From Edaphobacter lichenicola (GTDB lineage Bacteria; Acidobacteriota; Terriglobia; Terriglobales; Acidobacteriaceae), in the NCBI RefSeq assembly GCF_025264645.1, contig NZ_CP073696.1, positions 1,984,001-2,048,000 of the forward strand: a stretch of 64,000 bases of DNA. The letters run 5' to 3'. A model generated the notes under the pieces. That model ran no database searches. It was given only the letters and a program-made list of their open reading frames with translations, and was not told the origin of the DNA. Position numbers and translations under genes: made by a program. Shown in pieces: positions 63,681 to 64,000 of this stretch; within the stretch, counting starts at the first letter, position 1; every line of letters starts with the position of its first letter.

Positions 63681-64000
63681 CTATACACCACTTCCCTGCC
63701 GGCGAATTAACGAAAGGAACTCATTCCTAGTCTGCAGTTGGGACTTGAACACTCCAAGCATCGCCGAGGTGACTGTGGATGAATGTTGTTTTTCGACGCC
63801 GCGCATCATCATGCATAAATGTTGTGCTTCGAGGATGACAGCCACCCCCTGGGGGTGGATCGCCTCGGTGATAGCATCGCCAATCTGGCGGGTCAATCGT
63901 TCCTGAACCTGCAGCCTCCTGGCAAAGACATCCACAAGACGTGGAATCTTGCTCAGCCCAATTACCTTTCCATTCGGAACGTAAGCGATATGGGCTTTGC
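63681..64000 (-). CDS. folE: GTP cyclohydrolase I, C-terminal part (5' end outside window)
   Basis: About 106 codons are visible, running off the window. Reading in from the edge: [72 protein letters not shown] and TRNEFLSLI. Together these are the catalytic and zinc-site (Cys in HLCMMMRG) half of FolE. It makes dihydroneopterin triphosphate for folate or queuosine biosynthesis. Only the strand continuity can be shown here. Confidence 0.95.
   Translation of the reverse strand, partial: KAHIAYVPNGKVIGLSKIPRLVDVFARRLQVQERLTRQIGDAITEAIHPQGVAVILEAQHLCMMMRGVEKQHSSTVTSAMLGVFKSQLQTRNEFLSLIRRQGSGV

Overview
The window looks like a chromosomal segment of a soil or plant-associated acidobacterium of the Terriglobus/Granulicella/Edaphobacter type. 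I infer this from two very large Oar-type TonB-dependent receptors with an N-terminal carboxypeptidase-regulatory domain, a multidomain PIG-L deacetylase, many secreted plant-polysaccharide hydrolases and moderately high GC coding regions. No rRNA or taxonomic marker settles it.

Layout. 0-5.5 kb: the C-terminal part of a PIG-L family deacetylase, a 2-keto-4-pentenoate hydratase-like protein, malate synthase A, and a DDAH-type amidinohydrolase. 5.6-13.8 kb (minus strand): a membrane-anchored GH43-like protein, the tyrosine degradation genes hpd and fahA, and an RND pump with its lipoprotein adaptor. 14-14.8 kb: a VUT/YhhQ family transporter. 14.87-20.5 kb: a tRNA-Glu gene followed by an AT-richer accessory island. 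It carries a large serine recombinase whose stop codon lies inside the tRNA, an unknown 200-aa protein, a resolvase, a solitary XRE regulator with duplicated operators, and small secreted proteins. 20.8-24.1 kb: a three-gene operon (sugar isomerase-like TIM barrel, GMC oxidoreductase, gluconate-2-dehydrogenase-subunit-3-like protein) suggesting FAD-dependent sugar or glycoside oxidation. 24.3-27.9 kb: TonB receptor 1.

28.6-39.2 kb (plus strand): a pentose-acid cluster. It holds a secreted GH3 beta-xylosidase/glucosidase, 2,5-dioxovalerate dehydrogenase, a YjhG-type xylonate dehydratase, an FAH-family putative 2-keto-3-deoxypentonate dehydratase, an ACS-family MFS transporter, a zinc alcohol dehydrogenase and an SDR. 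Together they would convert xylose or another pentose to 2-oxoglutarate by a Weimberg-type route. Both the dehydratase and the MFS gene appear to begin at non-canonical ATT/ATC codons that sit behind good Shine-Dalgarno sequences.

39.2-46.2 kb: a secreted metallo-beta-lactamase-fold protein, an RNB ribonuclease, an orphan polysaccharide pyruvyl transferase, a LacI regulator and a GT-C type membrane glycosyltransferase. 46.8-58.4 kb: an arabinan/galactan/pectin cluster with L-ribulokinase, GH51 arabinofuranosidase, galT, galK, a GH105 unsaturated rhamnogalacturonyl hydrolase and TonB receptor 2. Near-identical AAACGTTTTC palindromes lie upstream of the GH3 gene and on both sides of the divergent araB/GH51 region. 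They suggest a LacI regulon, probably that of the LacI gene in this window. 58.7-64 kb: an ABC exporter pair (FtsX-type permease and ATPase), a TesA-like SGNH esterase, truB and the 3' part of folE.

The most notable points are the two ATH start codons in one operon, the tRNA-Glu island with its XRE operator pair, the shared LacI operators, the Lys-to-Arg change in the SDR catalytic motif, and a helically phased ACCAC array at 46.5 kb.
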